A stretch of 64,000 nt of DNA, taken from assembly GCF_933775445.1 (NCBI RefSeq), contig NW_026089494.1, positions 229,334 to 293,333 of the forward strand, given 5' to 3'. The translations under genes and the position numbers were made by a program. The notes under the pieces are model-generated. The model saw only the letters and a program-made list of their open reading frames with translations. It was not told where the DNA came from and ran no database searches. Shown piece after piece: positions 39,601-53,100 of this stretch; position 1 is the stretch's first letter; every line of letters starts with the position of its first letter. The stretch is from Argentina anserina (taxonomy: Eukaryota > Streptophyta > Magnoliopsida > Rosales > Rosaceae).

Positions 39601-40510
39601 GATACTCAAATTGCAATAGTAAACATACACAAACGATAGAAAGATACTCAGTTTGAAAGAAACACACGCCCACACTGGAAACACTCTAAAATTCAATAGA
39701 AACTCGCATTAGAAAGGCTTACAGAAAGATACTCAAACGAGAATTGAAAAGATACTCAAATTGCAATAGTAAACATACTCAAACGATAGAAAGATACTCA
39801 GTTTGAAAGAAACACACTCCCACACAGGAAACACTCTCAAATTCAAGAGAAACTCGCATCACAAAGGCTTACGGAAAGATACTCAAACGAGAATTGAAAA
39901 GATACTCAAATTGCAATAGTAAACATACTCAAACGATAGAAAGATACTCAGTTTGAAAGAAACACACGCCCACACCGGAAACACTCTCAAATTCAATAGA
40001 AACTCGCATCACAAAGGCTTACAGAAAGATACTCAAACGAGAATTGAAAAGATACTCAAATTGCAATAGTAAACATACTCAAACGATAGACAGATACTCA
40101 GTTTGAAAGAAACACAGGCCCACACTGGAAACACTCTCAAATTCAAGAGAAACTCGCATCAGAAAGCCGTTCAGAAACATACTCAAACGGGAATTGAAAA
40201 GATACTCAAAGTGCAATAGTAAACATACACAAACGATAGAAAGATACTCAGTTTGAAAGAAACACACGCCCACACTGGAAACACTCTAAAATTCAATAGA
40301 AACTAGCATCAGAAAGGCTTACAGAAAGATACTCAAACGAGAATTGAAAAGATACTCAAATTGCAATAGTAAACATACTCAAACGATAGAAAGATACTCA
40401 GTTTGAAAGAAACACACTCCCACACGGGAAACACTCTCAAATTCAAGAGAAACTCGCACCAGAAAGCCGTTCAGAAACATACTCAAACCGGAATTGAAAA
40501 GATACTCAAA

Positions 40511-43500
40511 GTGCAATAGTAAACATACTCAAACGATAGAAAGATACTCAGTTTGAAAGAAACACACGCCCACACTGGAAACACTCTAAAATTCAATAGA
40601 AACTCGCATAAGAAAGGCTTACAGAAAAATATTTAAACGAGAATTGAAAAGATACTCCAATTGCAATAGTAAACATACTCAAACGATAGAAAGATACTCA
40701 GTTTGAAAGAAACACACGCCCACACTGGAAACACTCTCAAATTCAAGAAAAACTCGCATCAGAAAGCCGTTCAGAAACATACTCAAACGGGAATTGAAAA
40801 GATACTCAAAGTGCAATAGTAAACATACTCAAACAATAGAAAGATACTCAGTTTGAAAGAAACACACGCCCACACTGGAAACACTCTAAAATTCAATAGA
40901 AACTCGCATCAGAAAGGCTTACAAAAAGATACTCAAACGAGAATTGAAAAGATACTCAAATTGCAATAGTAAACATACTCAAACGATAGAAAGATACTCA
41001 GTTTGAAAGAAACACACGCCCACACCGGAAACACTCTCAAATTCAATAGAAACTCGCATCACAAAGGCTTACAGAAAGATACTCAAACGAGAATTGAAAA
41101 GATACTCAAATTGCAATAGTAAACATACTCAAACGATAGACAGATACTCAGTTTGAAAGAAACACAGGCCCACACTGGAAACACTCTCAAATTCAAGAGA
41201 AACTCGCATCAGAAAGGCTTATATAAAGATACTCAAACGAGAATTGAAAAGATACTCAAATTGCATCAGTAAACATACTCAAACGATAGAAAGATACTCA
41301 GTTTGAAAGAAACACACGCCCACACTGGAAACACTCTCAAATTCAATAGAAACTCGCATCAGAAAGGCTTACAGAAAGATACTCAAAGTGCAATAGTAAA
41401 CATACTCAAACGATAGAAAGATACTCAGTTTGAAAGAAACACACTACCACACTGGAAACACTCTCAAATTCAAGAAAAACTCGCATCAGAAAGGCTTACA
41501 GAAAGATACTCAAACGAGAATTGAAAAGATACTGAAAGTGCAATAGTAAACATACTCAAACGATAGAAAGATACTCAGTTTGAAAGAAACACACGCCCAC
41601 ACTGGAAACACTATCAAATTCAATAGAAACTCGCATCAGAAAGGCTTACAGAAAGATACTCAAAGTGCAATAGTAAACATACTCAAACGATAGAAAGATA
41701 CTCAGTTTGAAAGAAACACACGCCCACACCGGAAACACTCTCAAATTCAATAGAAACTCGCATCACAAAGGCTTACAGAAAGATACTCAAACGAGAATTG
41801 AAAAGATACTCAAATTGCAATAGTAAACATACACAAACGATAGACAGATACTCAGTTTGAAAGAAACACAGGCCCACACTGGAAACACTCTCAAATTCAA
41901 GAGAAACTCGCACCAGAAAGCCGTTCAGAAACATACTCAAACCGGAATTGAAAAGATACTCAAAGTGCAATAGTAAACATACTCAAACGATAGAAAGATA
42001 CTCAGTTTGAAAGAAACACACGCCCACACTGGAAACACTCTAAAATTCAATAGAAACTCGCATAAGAAAGGCTTACAGAAAGATATTTAAACGAAAATTG
42101 AAAAGATACTCAAAGTGCAATAGTAAACATACTCAAACGATAGAAAGATACTCAGTTTGAAAGAAACACACGCCCACACCGGAAACACTCTCAAATTCAA
42201 GAGAAACTCGCATCACAAAGGCTTACGGAAAGATACTCAAACGAGAATTGAAAAGATACTCAAATTGCAATAGTAAACATACTCAAACGATAGAAAGATA
42301 CTCAGTTTGAAAGAAACACACGCCCACACCGGAAACACTCTCAAATTCAATAGAAACTCGCATCACAAAGGCTTACAGAAAGATACTCAAACGAGAATTG
42401 AAAAGATACTCAAATTGCAATAGTAAACATACTCAAACGATAGAAAGATACTCAGTTTGAAAGAAACACACTCCCACACAGGAAACACTCTCAAATTCAA
42501 GAGAAACTCGCATCAGAAAGCCGTTCAGAAACATACTCAAACGGGAATTGAAAAGATACTCAAAGTGCAATAGTAAACATACACAAACGATAGAAAGATA
42601 CTCAGTTTGAAATTAACACACGCCCACACTGGAAACACTCTAAAATTCAATAGAAACTAGCATCAGAAAGGCTTACAGAAAGATACTCAAACGAGAATTG
42701 AAAAGATACTCAAATTGCAATAGTAAACATACTCAAACGATAGAAAGATACTCAGTTTGAAAGAAACACACGCCCACACTGGAAACACTCTCAAATTCAA
42801 GAGAAACTCGCATCAGAAAGCCGTTCAGAAACATACTCAAACGGGAATTGAAAAGATACTCAAAGTGCAATAGTAAACATACACAAACGATAGAAAGATA
42901 CTCAGTTTGAAAGAAACACACGCCCACACTGGAAACACTCTCAAATTCAATAGAAACTCGCATCACAAAGGCTTACAGAAAGATACTCAAACGAGAATTG
43001 AAAAGATACTCAAATTGCAATAGTAAACATACTCAAACGATAGAAAGATACTCAGTTTGAAAGAAACACACTCCCACACGGGAAACACTCTCAAATTCAA
43101 GAGAAACTCGCATCAGAAAGCCGTTCAGAAACATACTCAAACGGGAATTGAAAAGATACTCAAAGTGCAATAGTAAACATACACAAACGATAGAAAGATA
43201 CTCAGTTTGAAATTAACACACGCCCACACTGGAAACACTCTAAAATTCAATAGAAACTAGCATCAGAAAGGCTTACAGAAAGATACTCAAACGAGAATTG
43301 AAAAGATACTCAAATTGCAATAGTAAACATACTCAAACGATAGAAAGATACTCAGTTTGAAAGAAACACACGCCCACACTGGAAACACTCTCAAATTCAA
43401 GAGAAACTCGCATCAGAAAGCCGTTCAGAAACATACTCAAACGGGAATTGAAAAGATACTCAAAGTGCAATAGTAAACATACTCAAACGATAGAAAGATA

Positions 43501-46500
43501 CTCAGTTTGAAAGAAACACACGCCCACACCGGAAACACTCTCAAATTCAATAGAAACTCGCATCACAAAGGCTTACAGAAAGATACTCAAACGAGAATTG
43601 AAAAGATACTCAAATTGCAATAGTAAACATACTCAAACGATAGACAGATACTCAGTTTGAAAGAAACACAGGCCCACACTGGAAACACTCTCAAATTCAA
43701 GAGAAACTCGCATCAGAAAGGCTTATATAAAGATACTCAAACGAGAATTGAAAAGATACTCAAATTGCATCAGTAAACATACTCAAACGATAGAAAGATA
43801 CTCAGTTTGAAAGAAACACACGCCCACACTGGAAACACTCTCAAATTCAATAGAAACTCGCATCAGAAAGGCTTACAGAAAGATACTCAAAGTGCAATAG
43901 TAAACATACTCAAACGATAGAAAGATACTCAGTTTGAAAGAAACACACTACCACACTGGAAACACTCTCAAATTCAAGAAAAACTCGCATCAGAAAGGCT
44001 TACAGAAAGATACTCAAACGAGAATTGAAAAGATACTGAAAGTGCAATAGTAAACATACTCAAACGATAGAAAGATACTCAGTTTGAAAGAAACACACGC
44101 CCACACTGGAAACACTCTCAAATTCAATAGAAACTCGCATCAGAAAGGCTTACAGAAAGATACTCAAAGTGCAATAGTAAACATACTCAAACGATAGAAA
44201 GATACTCAGTTTGAAAGAAACACACGCCCACACCGGAAACACTCTCAAATTCAAGAGAAACTCGCATCACAAAGGCTTACGGAAAGATACTCAAACGAGA
44301 ATTGAAAAGATACTCAAATTGCAATAGTAAACATACTCAAACGATAGAAAGATACTCAGTTTGAAAGAAACACACGCCCACACCGGAAACACTCTCAAAT
44401 TCAATAGAAACTCGCATCACAAAGGCTTACAGAAAGATACTCAAACGAGAATTGAAAAGATACTCAAATTGCAATAGTAAACATACTCAAACGATAGACA
44501 GATACTCAGTTTGAAAGAAACACAGGCCCACACTGGAAACACTCTCAAATTCAAGAGAAACTCGCATCAGAAAGCCGTTCAGAAACATACTCAAACGGGA
44601 ATTGAAAAGATACTCAAAGTGCAATAGTAAACATACTCAAACAATAGAAAGATACTCAGTTTGAAAGAAACACACGCCCACACTGGAAACACTCTAAAAT
44701 TCAATAGAAACTCGCATCAGAAAGGCTTACAAAAAGATACTCAAACGAGAATTGAAAAGATACTCAAATTGCAATAGTAAACATACTCAAACGATAGAAA
44801 GATACTCAGTTTGAAAGAAACACACGCCCACACCGGAAACACTCTCAAATTCAATAGAAACTCGCATCACAAAGGCTTACAGAAAGATACTCAAACGAGA
44901 ATTGAAAAGATACTCAAATTGCAATAGTAAACATACTCAAACGATAGACAGATACTCAGTTTGAAAGAAACACAGGCCCACACTGGAAACACTCTCAAAT
45001 TCAAGAGAAACTCGCATCAGAAAGGCTTATATAAAGATACTCAAACGAGAATTGAAAAGATACTCAAATTGCATCAGTAAACATACTCAAACGATAGAAA
45101 GATACTCAGTTTGAAAGAAACACACGCCCACACTGGAAACACTCTCAAATTCAATAGAAACTCGCATCAGAAAGGCTTACAGAAAGATACTCAAAGTGCA
45201 ATAGTAAACATACTCAAACGGGAATTGAAAAGATACTCAAAGTGCAATAGTAAACATACACAAACGATAGAAAGATACTCAGTTTGAAATTAACACACGC
45301 CCACACTGGAAACACTCTAAAATTCAATAGAAACTAGCATCAGAAAGGCTTACAGAAAGATACTCAAACGAGAATTGAAAAGATACTCAAATTGCAATAG
45401 TAAACATACTCAAACGATAGAAAGATACTCAGTTTGAAAGAAACACACGCCCACACTGGAAACACTCTCAAATTCAAGAGAAACTCGCATCAGAAAGCCG
45501 TTCAGAAACATACTCAAACGAGAATTGAAAAGATACTCAAATTGCAATAGTAAACATACTCAAACGATAGAAAGATACTCAGTTTGAAAGAAACACACGC
45601 CCACACCGGAAACACTCTCAAATTCAATAGAAACTCGCATCACAAAGGCTTACAGAAAGATACTCAAACGAGAATTGAAAAGATACTCAAATTGCAATAG
45701 TAAACATACTCAAACGATAGAAAGATACTCAGTTTGAAAGAAACACACTCCCACACGGGAAACACTCTCAAATTCAAGAGAAACTCGCATCAGAAAGCCG
45801 TTCAGAAACATACTCAAACGGGAATTGAAAAGATACTCAAAGTGCAATAGTAAACATACACAAACGATAGAAAGATACTCAGTTTGAAATTAACACACGC
45901 CCACACTGGAAACACTCTAAAATTCAATAGAAACTAGCATCAGAAAGGCTTACAGAAAGATACTCAAACGAGAATTGAAAAGATACTCAAATTGCAATAG
46001 TAAACATACTCAAACGATAGAAAGATACTCAGTTTGAAAGAAACACACGCCCACACTGGAAACACTCTCAAATTCAAGAGAAACTCGCATCAGAAAGCCG
46101 TTCAGAAACATACTCAAACGGGAATTGAAAAGATACTCAAAGTGCAATAGTAAACATACACAAACGATAGAAAGATACTCAGTTTGAAAGAAACACACGC
46201 CCACACTGGAAACACTCTCAAATTCAATAGAAACTCGCATCACAAAGGCTTACAGAAAGATACTCAAACGAGAATTGAAAAGATACTCAAATTGCAATAG
46301 TAAACATACTCAAACGATAGAAAGATACTCAGTTTGAAAGAAACACACTCCCACACGGGAAACACTCTCAAATTCAAGAGAAACTCGCATCAGAAAGCCG
46401 TTCAGAAACATACTCAAACGGGAATTGAAAAGATACTCAAAGTGCAATAGTAAACATACACAAACGATAGAAAGATACTCAGTTTGAAATTAACACACGC

Positions 46501-49500
46501 CCACACTGGAAACACTCTAAAATTCAATAGAAACTAGCATCAGAAAGGCTTACAGAAAGATACTCAAACGAGAATTGAAAAGATACTCAAATTGCAATAG
46601 TAAACATACTCAAACGATAGAAAGATACTCAGTTTGAAAGAAACACACGCCCACACTGGAAACACTCTCAAATTCAAGAGAAACTCGCATCAGAAAGCCG
46701 TTCAGAAACATACTCAAACGGGAATTGAAAAGATACTCAAAGTGCAATAGTAAACATACTCAAACGATAGAAAGATACTCAGTTTGAAAGAAACACACGC
46801 CCACACCGGAAACACTCTCAAATTCAATAGAAACTCGCATCACAAAGGCTTACAGAAAGATACTCAAACGAGAATTGAAAAGATACTCAAATTGCAATAG
46901 TAAACATACTCAAACGATAGACAGATACTCAGTTTGAAAGAAACACAGGCCCACACTGGAAACACTCTCAAATTCAAGAGAAACTCGCATCAGAAAGGCT
47001 TACATAAAGATACTCAAACGAGAATTGAAAAGATACTCAAATTGCATCAGTAAACATACTCAAACGATAGAAAGATACTCAGTTTGAAAGAAACACACGC
47101 CCACACTGGAAACACTCTCAAATTCAATAGAAACTCGCATCAGAAAGGCTTACAGAAAGATACTCAAAGTGCAATAGTAAACATACTCAAACGATAGAAA
47201 GATACTCAGTTTGAAAGAAACACACTACCACACTGGAAACACTCTCAAATTCAAGAAAAACTCGCATCAGAAAGGCTTACAGAAAGTTACTCAAACGAGA
47301 ATTGAAAAGATACTGAAAGTGCAATAGTAAACATACTCAAACGATAGAAAGATACTCAGTTTGAAAGAAACACACGCCCACACTGGAAACACTATCAAAT
47401 TCAATAGAAACTCGCATCAGAAAGGCTTACAGAAAGATACTCAAAGTGCAATAGTAAACATACTCAAACGATAGAAAGATACTCAGTTTGAAAGAAACAC
47501 ACGCCCACACCGGAAACACTCTCAAATTCAATAGAAACTCGCATCACAAAGGCTTACAGAAAGATACTCAAACGAGAATTGAAAAGATACTCAAATTGCA
47601 ATAGTAAACATACTCAAACGATAGACAGATACTCAGTTTGAAAGAAACACAGGCCCACACTGGAAACACTCTCAAATTCAAGAGAAACTCGCACCAGAAA
47701 GCCGTTCAGAAACATACTCAAACCGGAATTGAAAAGATACTCAAAGTGCAATAGTAAACACACTCAAACGATAGAAAGATACTCAGTTTGAAAGAAACAC
47801 ACGCCCACACTGGAAACACTCTAAAATTCAATAGAAACTCGCATAAGAAAGGCTTACAGAAAGATATTTAAACGAAAATTGAAAAGATACTCAAAGTGCA
47901 ATAGTAAACATACTCAAACGATAGAAAGATACTCAGTTTGAAAGAAACACACGCCCACACCGGAAACACTCTCAAATTCAAGAGAAACTCGCATCACAAA
48001 GGCTTACGGAAAGATACTCAAACGAGAATTGAAAAGATACTCAAATTGCAATAGTAAACATACTCAAACGATAGAAAGATACTCAGTTTGAAAGAAACAC
48101 ACGCCCACACCGGAAACACTCTCAAATTCAATAGAAACTCGCATCACAAAGGCTTACAGAAAGATACTCAAACGAGAATTGAAAAGATACTCAAATTGCA
48201 ATAGTAAACATACTCAAACGATAGAAAGATACTCAGTTTGAAAGAAACACACTCCCACACAGGAAACACTCTCAAATTCAAGAGAAACTCGCATCAGAAA
48301 GCCGTTCAGAAACATACTCAAACGGGAATTGAAAAGATACTCAAAGTGCAATAGTAAACATACACAAACGATAGAAAGATACTCAGTTTGAAATTAACAC
48401 ACGCCCACACTGGAAACACTCTAAAATTCAATAGAAACTCGCATCAGAAAGGCTTACAGAAAGATACTCAAACGAGAATTGAAAAGATACTCAAATTGCA
48501 ATAGTAAACATACTCAAACGATAGAAAGATACTCAGTTTGAAAGAAACACACGCCCACACTGGAAACACTCTCAAATTCAAGAGAAACTCGCATCAGAAA
48601 GCCGTTCAGAAACATACTCAAACGGGAATTGAAAAGATACTCAAAGTGCAATAGTAAACATACACAAACGATAGAAAGATACTCAGTTTGAAAGAAACAC
48701 ACGCCCACACTGGAAACACTCTCAAATTCAATAGAAACTCGCATCACAAAGGCTTACAGAAAGATACTCAAACGAGAATTGAAAAGATACTCAAATTGCA
48801 ATAGTAAACATACTCAAACGATAGACAGATACTCAGTTTGAACGAAACACAGGCCCACACTGGAAACACTCTCAAATTCAAGAGAAACTCGCATCAGAAA
48901 GGCTTATATAAAGATACTCAAACGAGAATTGAAAAGATACTCAAATTGCATCAGTAAACATACTCAAACGATAGAAAGATACTCAGTTTGAAAGAAACAC
49001 ACGCCCACACTGGAAACACTCTCAAATTCAATAGAAACTCGCATCAGAAAGGCTTACAGAAAGATACTCAAAGTGCAATAGTAAACATACTCAAACGATA
49101 GAAAGATACTCAGTTTGAAAGAAACACACTACCACACTGGAAACACTCTCAAATTCAAGAAAAACTCGCATCAGAAAGGCTTACAGAAAGATACTCAAAC
49201 GAGAATTGAAAAGATACTGAAAGTGCAATAGTAAACATACTCAAACGATAGAAAGATACTCAGTTTGAAAGAAACACACGCCCACACTGGAAACACTATC
49301 AAATTCAATAGAAACTCGCATCAGAAAGGCTTACAGAAAGATACTCAAAGTGCAATAGTAAACATACTCAAACGATAGAAAGATACTCAGTTTGAAAGAA
49401 ACACACGCCCACACCGGAAACACTCTCAAATTCAATAGAAACTCGCATCACAAAGGCTTACAGAAAGATACTCAAACGAGAATTGAAAAGATACTCAAAT

Positions 49501-50100
49501 TGCAATAGTAAACATACTCAAACGATAGACAGATACTCAGTTTGAAAGAAACACAGGCCCACACTGGAAACACTCTCAAATTCAAGAGAAACTCGCACCA
49601 GAAAGCCGTTCAGAAACATACTCAAACCGGAATTGAAAAGATACTCAAAGTGCAATAGTAAACATACTCAAACGATAGAAAGATACTCAGTTTGAAAGAA
49701 ACACACGCCCACACTGGAAACACTCTAAAATTCAATAGAAACTCGCATAAGAAAGGCTTACAGAAAGATATTTAAACGAAAATTGAAAAGATACTCAAAG
49801 TGCAATAGTAAACATACTCAAACGATAGAAAGATACTCAGTTTGAAAGAAACACACGCCCACACCGGAAACACTCTCAAATTCAAGAGAAACTCGCATCA
49901 CAAAGGCTTACGGAAAGATACTCAAACGAGAATTGAAAAGATACTCAAATTGCAATAGTAAACATACTCAAACGATAGAAAGATACTCAGTTTGAAAGAA
50001 ACACACGCCCACACCGGAAACACTCTCAAATTCAATAGAAACTCGCATCACAAAGGCTTACAGAAAGATACTCAAACGAGAATTGAAAAGATACTCAAAT
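40511..50100. repeat. Satellite array, mosaic of repeated segments with short monomers
   Basis: Group B monomers in overlapping duplicated blocks. About 41000-42990 corresponds to 46780-48770 (offset 5781), about 42500-44250 to 45770-47520 (3277), about 45770-46300 to 48275-48800 (2504), and about 46900-47950 to 48800-49850 (1904). A rare TTGCATCAGT monomer marks five block copies at 41261, 43765, 45069, 47042 and 48946. Nine of the window's twelve short junctions lie here. The offsets fit whole 150-bp monomers plus 127-bp ones: 1904 is eleven of 150 plus two of 127, and 2504 is fifteen of 150 plus two of 127. No genes are visible. Confidence 0.9.
45186..45208. repeat. Collapsed monomer: a 23-bp remnant between two full units
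   Basis: After GCTTACAGAAA, a single 23-bp subunit (GATACTCAAAGTGCAATAG plus four bases) runs straight into CATACTCAAACGGGAATTG, the start of a full group B monomer. The 127 bp of a normal monomer that should follow are absent. The breakpoint lies in the shared word ACATACTCAAACG, which occurs both at subunit 3 and at the beginning of monomers with GAAACATACTC. The offset of 3277 bp between neighbouring blocks is explained exactly by 20 full monomers, two short ones and this 23-bp remnant. Confidence 0.75.
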
Positions 50101-53100
50101 TGCAATAGTAAACATACTCAAACGATAGAAAGATACTCAGTTTGAAAGAAACACACTCCCACACGGGAAACACTCTCAAATTCAAGAGAAACTCGCATCA
50201 GAAAGCCGTTCAGAAACATACTCAAACGGGAATTGAAAAGATACTCAAAGTGCAATAGTAAACATACACAAACGATAAAAAGATACTCAGTTTGAAATTA
50301 ACACACGCCCACACTGGAAACACTCTAAAATTCAATAGAAACTAGCATCAGAAAGGCTTACAGAAAGATACTCAAACGAGAATTGAAAAGATACTCAAAT
50401 TGCAATAGTAAACATACTCAAACGATAGAAAGATACTCAGTTTGAAAGAAACACACTCCCACACGGGAAACACTCTCAAATTCAAGGGAAACTCGCACCA
50501 GAAAGCCGTTCAGAAACATACTCAAACCGGAATTGAAAAGATACTCAAAGTGCAATAGTAAACATACTCAAACGATAGAAAGATACTCAGTTTGAAAGAA
50601 ACACACGCCCACACTGGAAACACTCTAAAATTCAATAGAAACTAGCATCAGAAAGGCTTACAGAAAGATACTCAAACGAAAATTGAAAAGATACTCAAAG
50701 TGCAATAGTAAACATACTCAAACGATAGAAAGATACTCAGTTTGAAAGAAACACACGCCCACACCGGAAACACTTTCAAATTCAATAGAAACTCGCATCA
50801 CAAAGGCTTACAGAAAGATACTCAAACGAGAATTGAAAAGATACTCAAATTGCAATAGTAAACATACTCAAACGATAGAAAGATACTCAGTTTGAAAGAA
50901 ACACACGCCCACACCGGAAACACTCTCAAATTCAATAGAAACTCGCATCACAAAGGCTTACAGAAAGATACTCAAACGAGAATTGAAAAGATACTCAAAT
51001 TGCAATAGTAAACATACTCAAACGATAGAAAGATACTCAGTTTGAAAGAAACACACGCCCACACCGGAAACACTCTCAAATTCAATAGAAACTCGCATCA
51101 CAAAGGCTTACAGAAAGATACTCAAACGAGAATTGAAAAGATACTCAAATTGCAATAGTAAACATACTCAAACGATAGACAGATACTCAGTTTGAAAGAA
51201 ACACACTCCCACACAGGAAACACTCTCAAATTCAAGAGAAACTCGCATCACAAAGGCTTACGGAAATATACTGAAACGAGAATTGAAAAGATACTCAAAT
51301 TGCAATAGTAAACATACTCAAACGATAGAAAGATACTCAGTTTGAAAGAAACACACGCCCACACCGGAAACACTCTCAAATTCAATAGAAACTCGCATCA
51401 CAAAGGCTTACAGAAAGATACTCAAACGAGAATTGAAAAGATACTCAAATTGCAATAGTAAACATACTCAAACGATAGACAGATACTCAGTTTGAAAGAA
51501 ACACAGGCCCACACTGGAAACACTCTCAAATTCAAGAGAAACTCGCATCAGAAAACCGTTCAGAAACATACTCAAACGGGAATTGAAAAGATACTCAAAG
51601 TGCAATAGTAAACATACACAAACGATAGACAGATACTCAGTTTGAAAGAAACACAGGCCCACACTGGAAACACTCTCAAATTCAAGAGAAACTCGCACCA
51701 GAAAGCCGTTCAGAAACATACTCAAATCGGAATTGAAAAGATACTCAAAGTGCAATAGTAAACATACTCAAACGATAGAAAGATACTCAGTTTGAAAGAA
51801 ACACACGCCCACACTGGAAACACTCTAAAATTCAATAGAAACTAGCATCAGAAAGGCTTACAGAAAGATACTCAAACGATAATTGAAAAGATACTCAAAG
51901 TGCAATAGTAAACATACTCAAACGATAGAAAGATACTCAGTTTGAAAGAAACACACGCCCACACCGGAAACACTCTCAAATTCAATAGAAACTCGCATCA
52001 CAAAGGCTTACAGAAAGATACTCAAACGAGAATTGAAAAGATACTCAAATTGCAATAGTAAACATACTCAAACGATAGACAGATACTCAGTTTGAAAGAA
52101 ACACAGGCCCACACTGGAAACACTCTCAAATTCAAGAGAAACTCGCATCAGAAAGCCGTTCAGAAACATACTCAAACGGGAATTGAAAAGATACTCAAAG
52201 TGCAATAGTAAACATACACAAACGATAGAAAGATACTCAGTTTGAAATTAACACACGCCCACACTGGAAACACTCTAAAATTCAATAGAAACTCGCATAA
52301 GAAAGGCTTACAGAAAGATATTTAAACGAGAATTGAAAAGATACTCCAATTGCAATAGTAAACATACTCAAACGATAGAAAGATACTCAGTTTGAAAGAA
52401 ACACATGCCCACACTGGAAACACTCTCAAATTCAAGAAAAACTCGCATCAGAAAGCCGTTCAGAAACATACTCAAACGGGAATTGAAAAGATACTCAAAG
52501 TGCAATAGTAAACATACTCAAACGATAGAAAGATACTCAGTTTGAAAGAAACACACGCCCACACTGGAAACACTCTCAAATTCAATAGAAACTCGCATCA
52601 CAAAGGCTTACAGAAAGATACTCAAACGAGAATTGAAAAGATACTCCAATTGCAATAGTAAACATACTCAAACGATAGAAAGATACTCAGTTTGAAAGAA
52701 ACACACTTCCACACGGGAAACACTCTCAAATTCAAGAGAAACTCGCACCAGAAAGCCGTTCAGAAACATACTCAAACCGGAATTGAAAAGATACTCAAAG
52801 TGCAATAGTAAACATACTCAAACGATAGAAAGATACTCAGTTTGAAAGAAACACACGCCCACACTGGAAACACTCTAAAATTCAATAGAAACTCGCATCA
52901 GAAAGGCTTACAGAAAGATACTGAAACGAGAATTGAAAAGATACTCCAATTGCAATAGTAAACATACTCAAACGATAGAAAGATACTCAGTTTGAAAGAA
53001 ACACACTCCCACACGGGAAACACTCTGAAATTCAAGAGAAACTCGCACCAGAAAGCCGTTCAGAAACATACTCAAACCGGAATTGAAAAGATACTCAAAG

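Larger units (their letters stand above)
29600..40510. repeat. Higher-order repeat with 4647-bp period (31 monomers, 2.35 units)
   Basis: Diagnostic monomers recur at exactly 4647 bp: 29540/34187/38834 (GCCGTTAAG type), 30185/34832/39479, 30785/35432/40079, 31085/35732, 31789/36436, 32688/37335 and 33333/37980. Copies differ by only a few substitutions, for example GATAAAAAGATAC versus GATAGAAAGATAC near 34241, and GACAGATAC versus GAAAGATAC near 39489. A shorter internal period of 1499 bp (10 monomers) links 32688 with 34187 and 37335 with 38834. Correspondence ends near 40513, where the third unit switches to monomers matching 22500-23580. Such long, nearly identical units suggest recent amplification by unequal exchange. 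No genes are visible. Confidence 0.88.
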
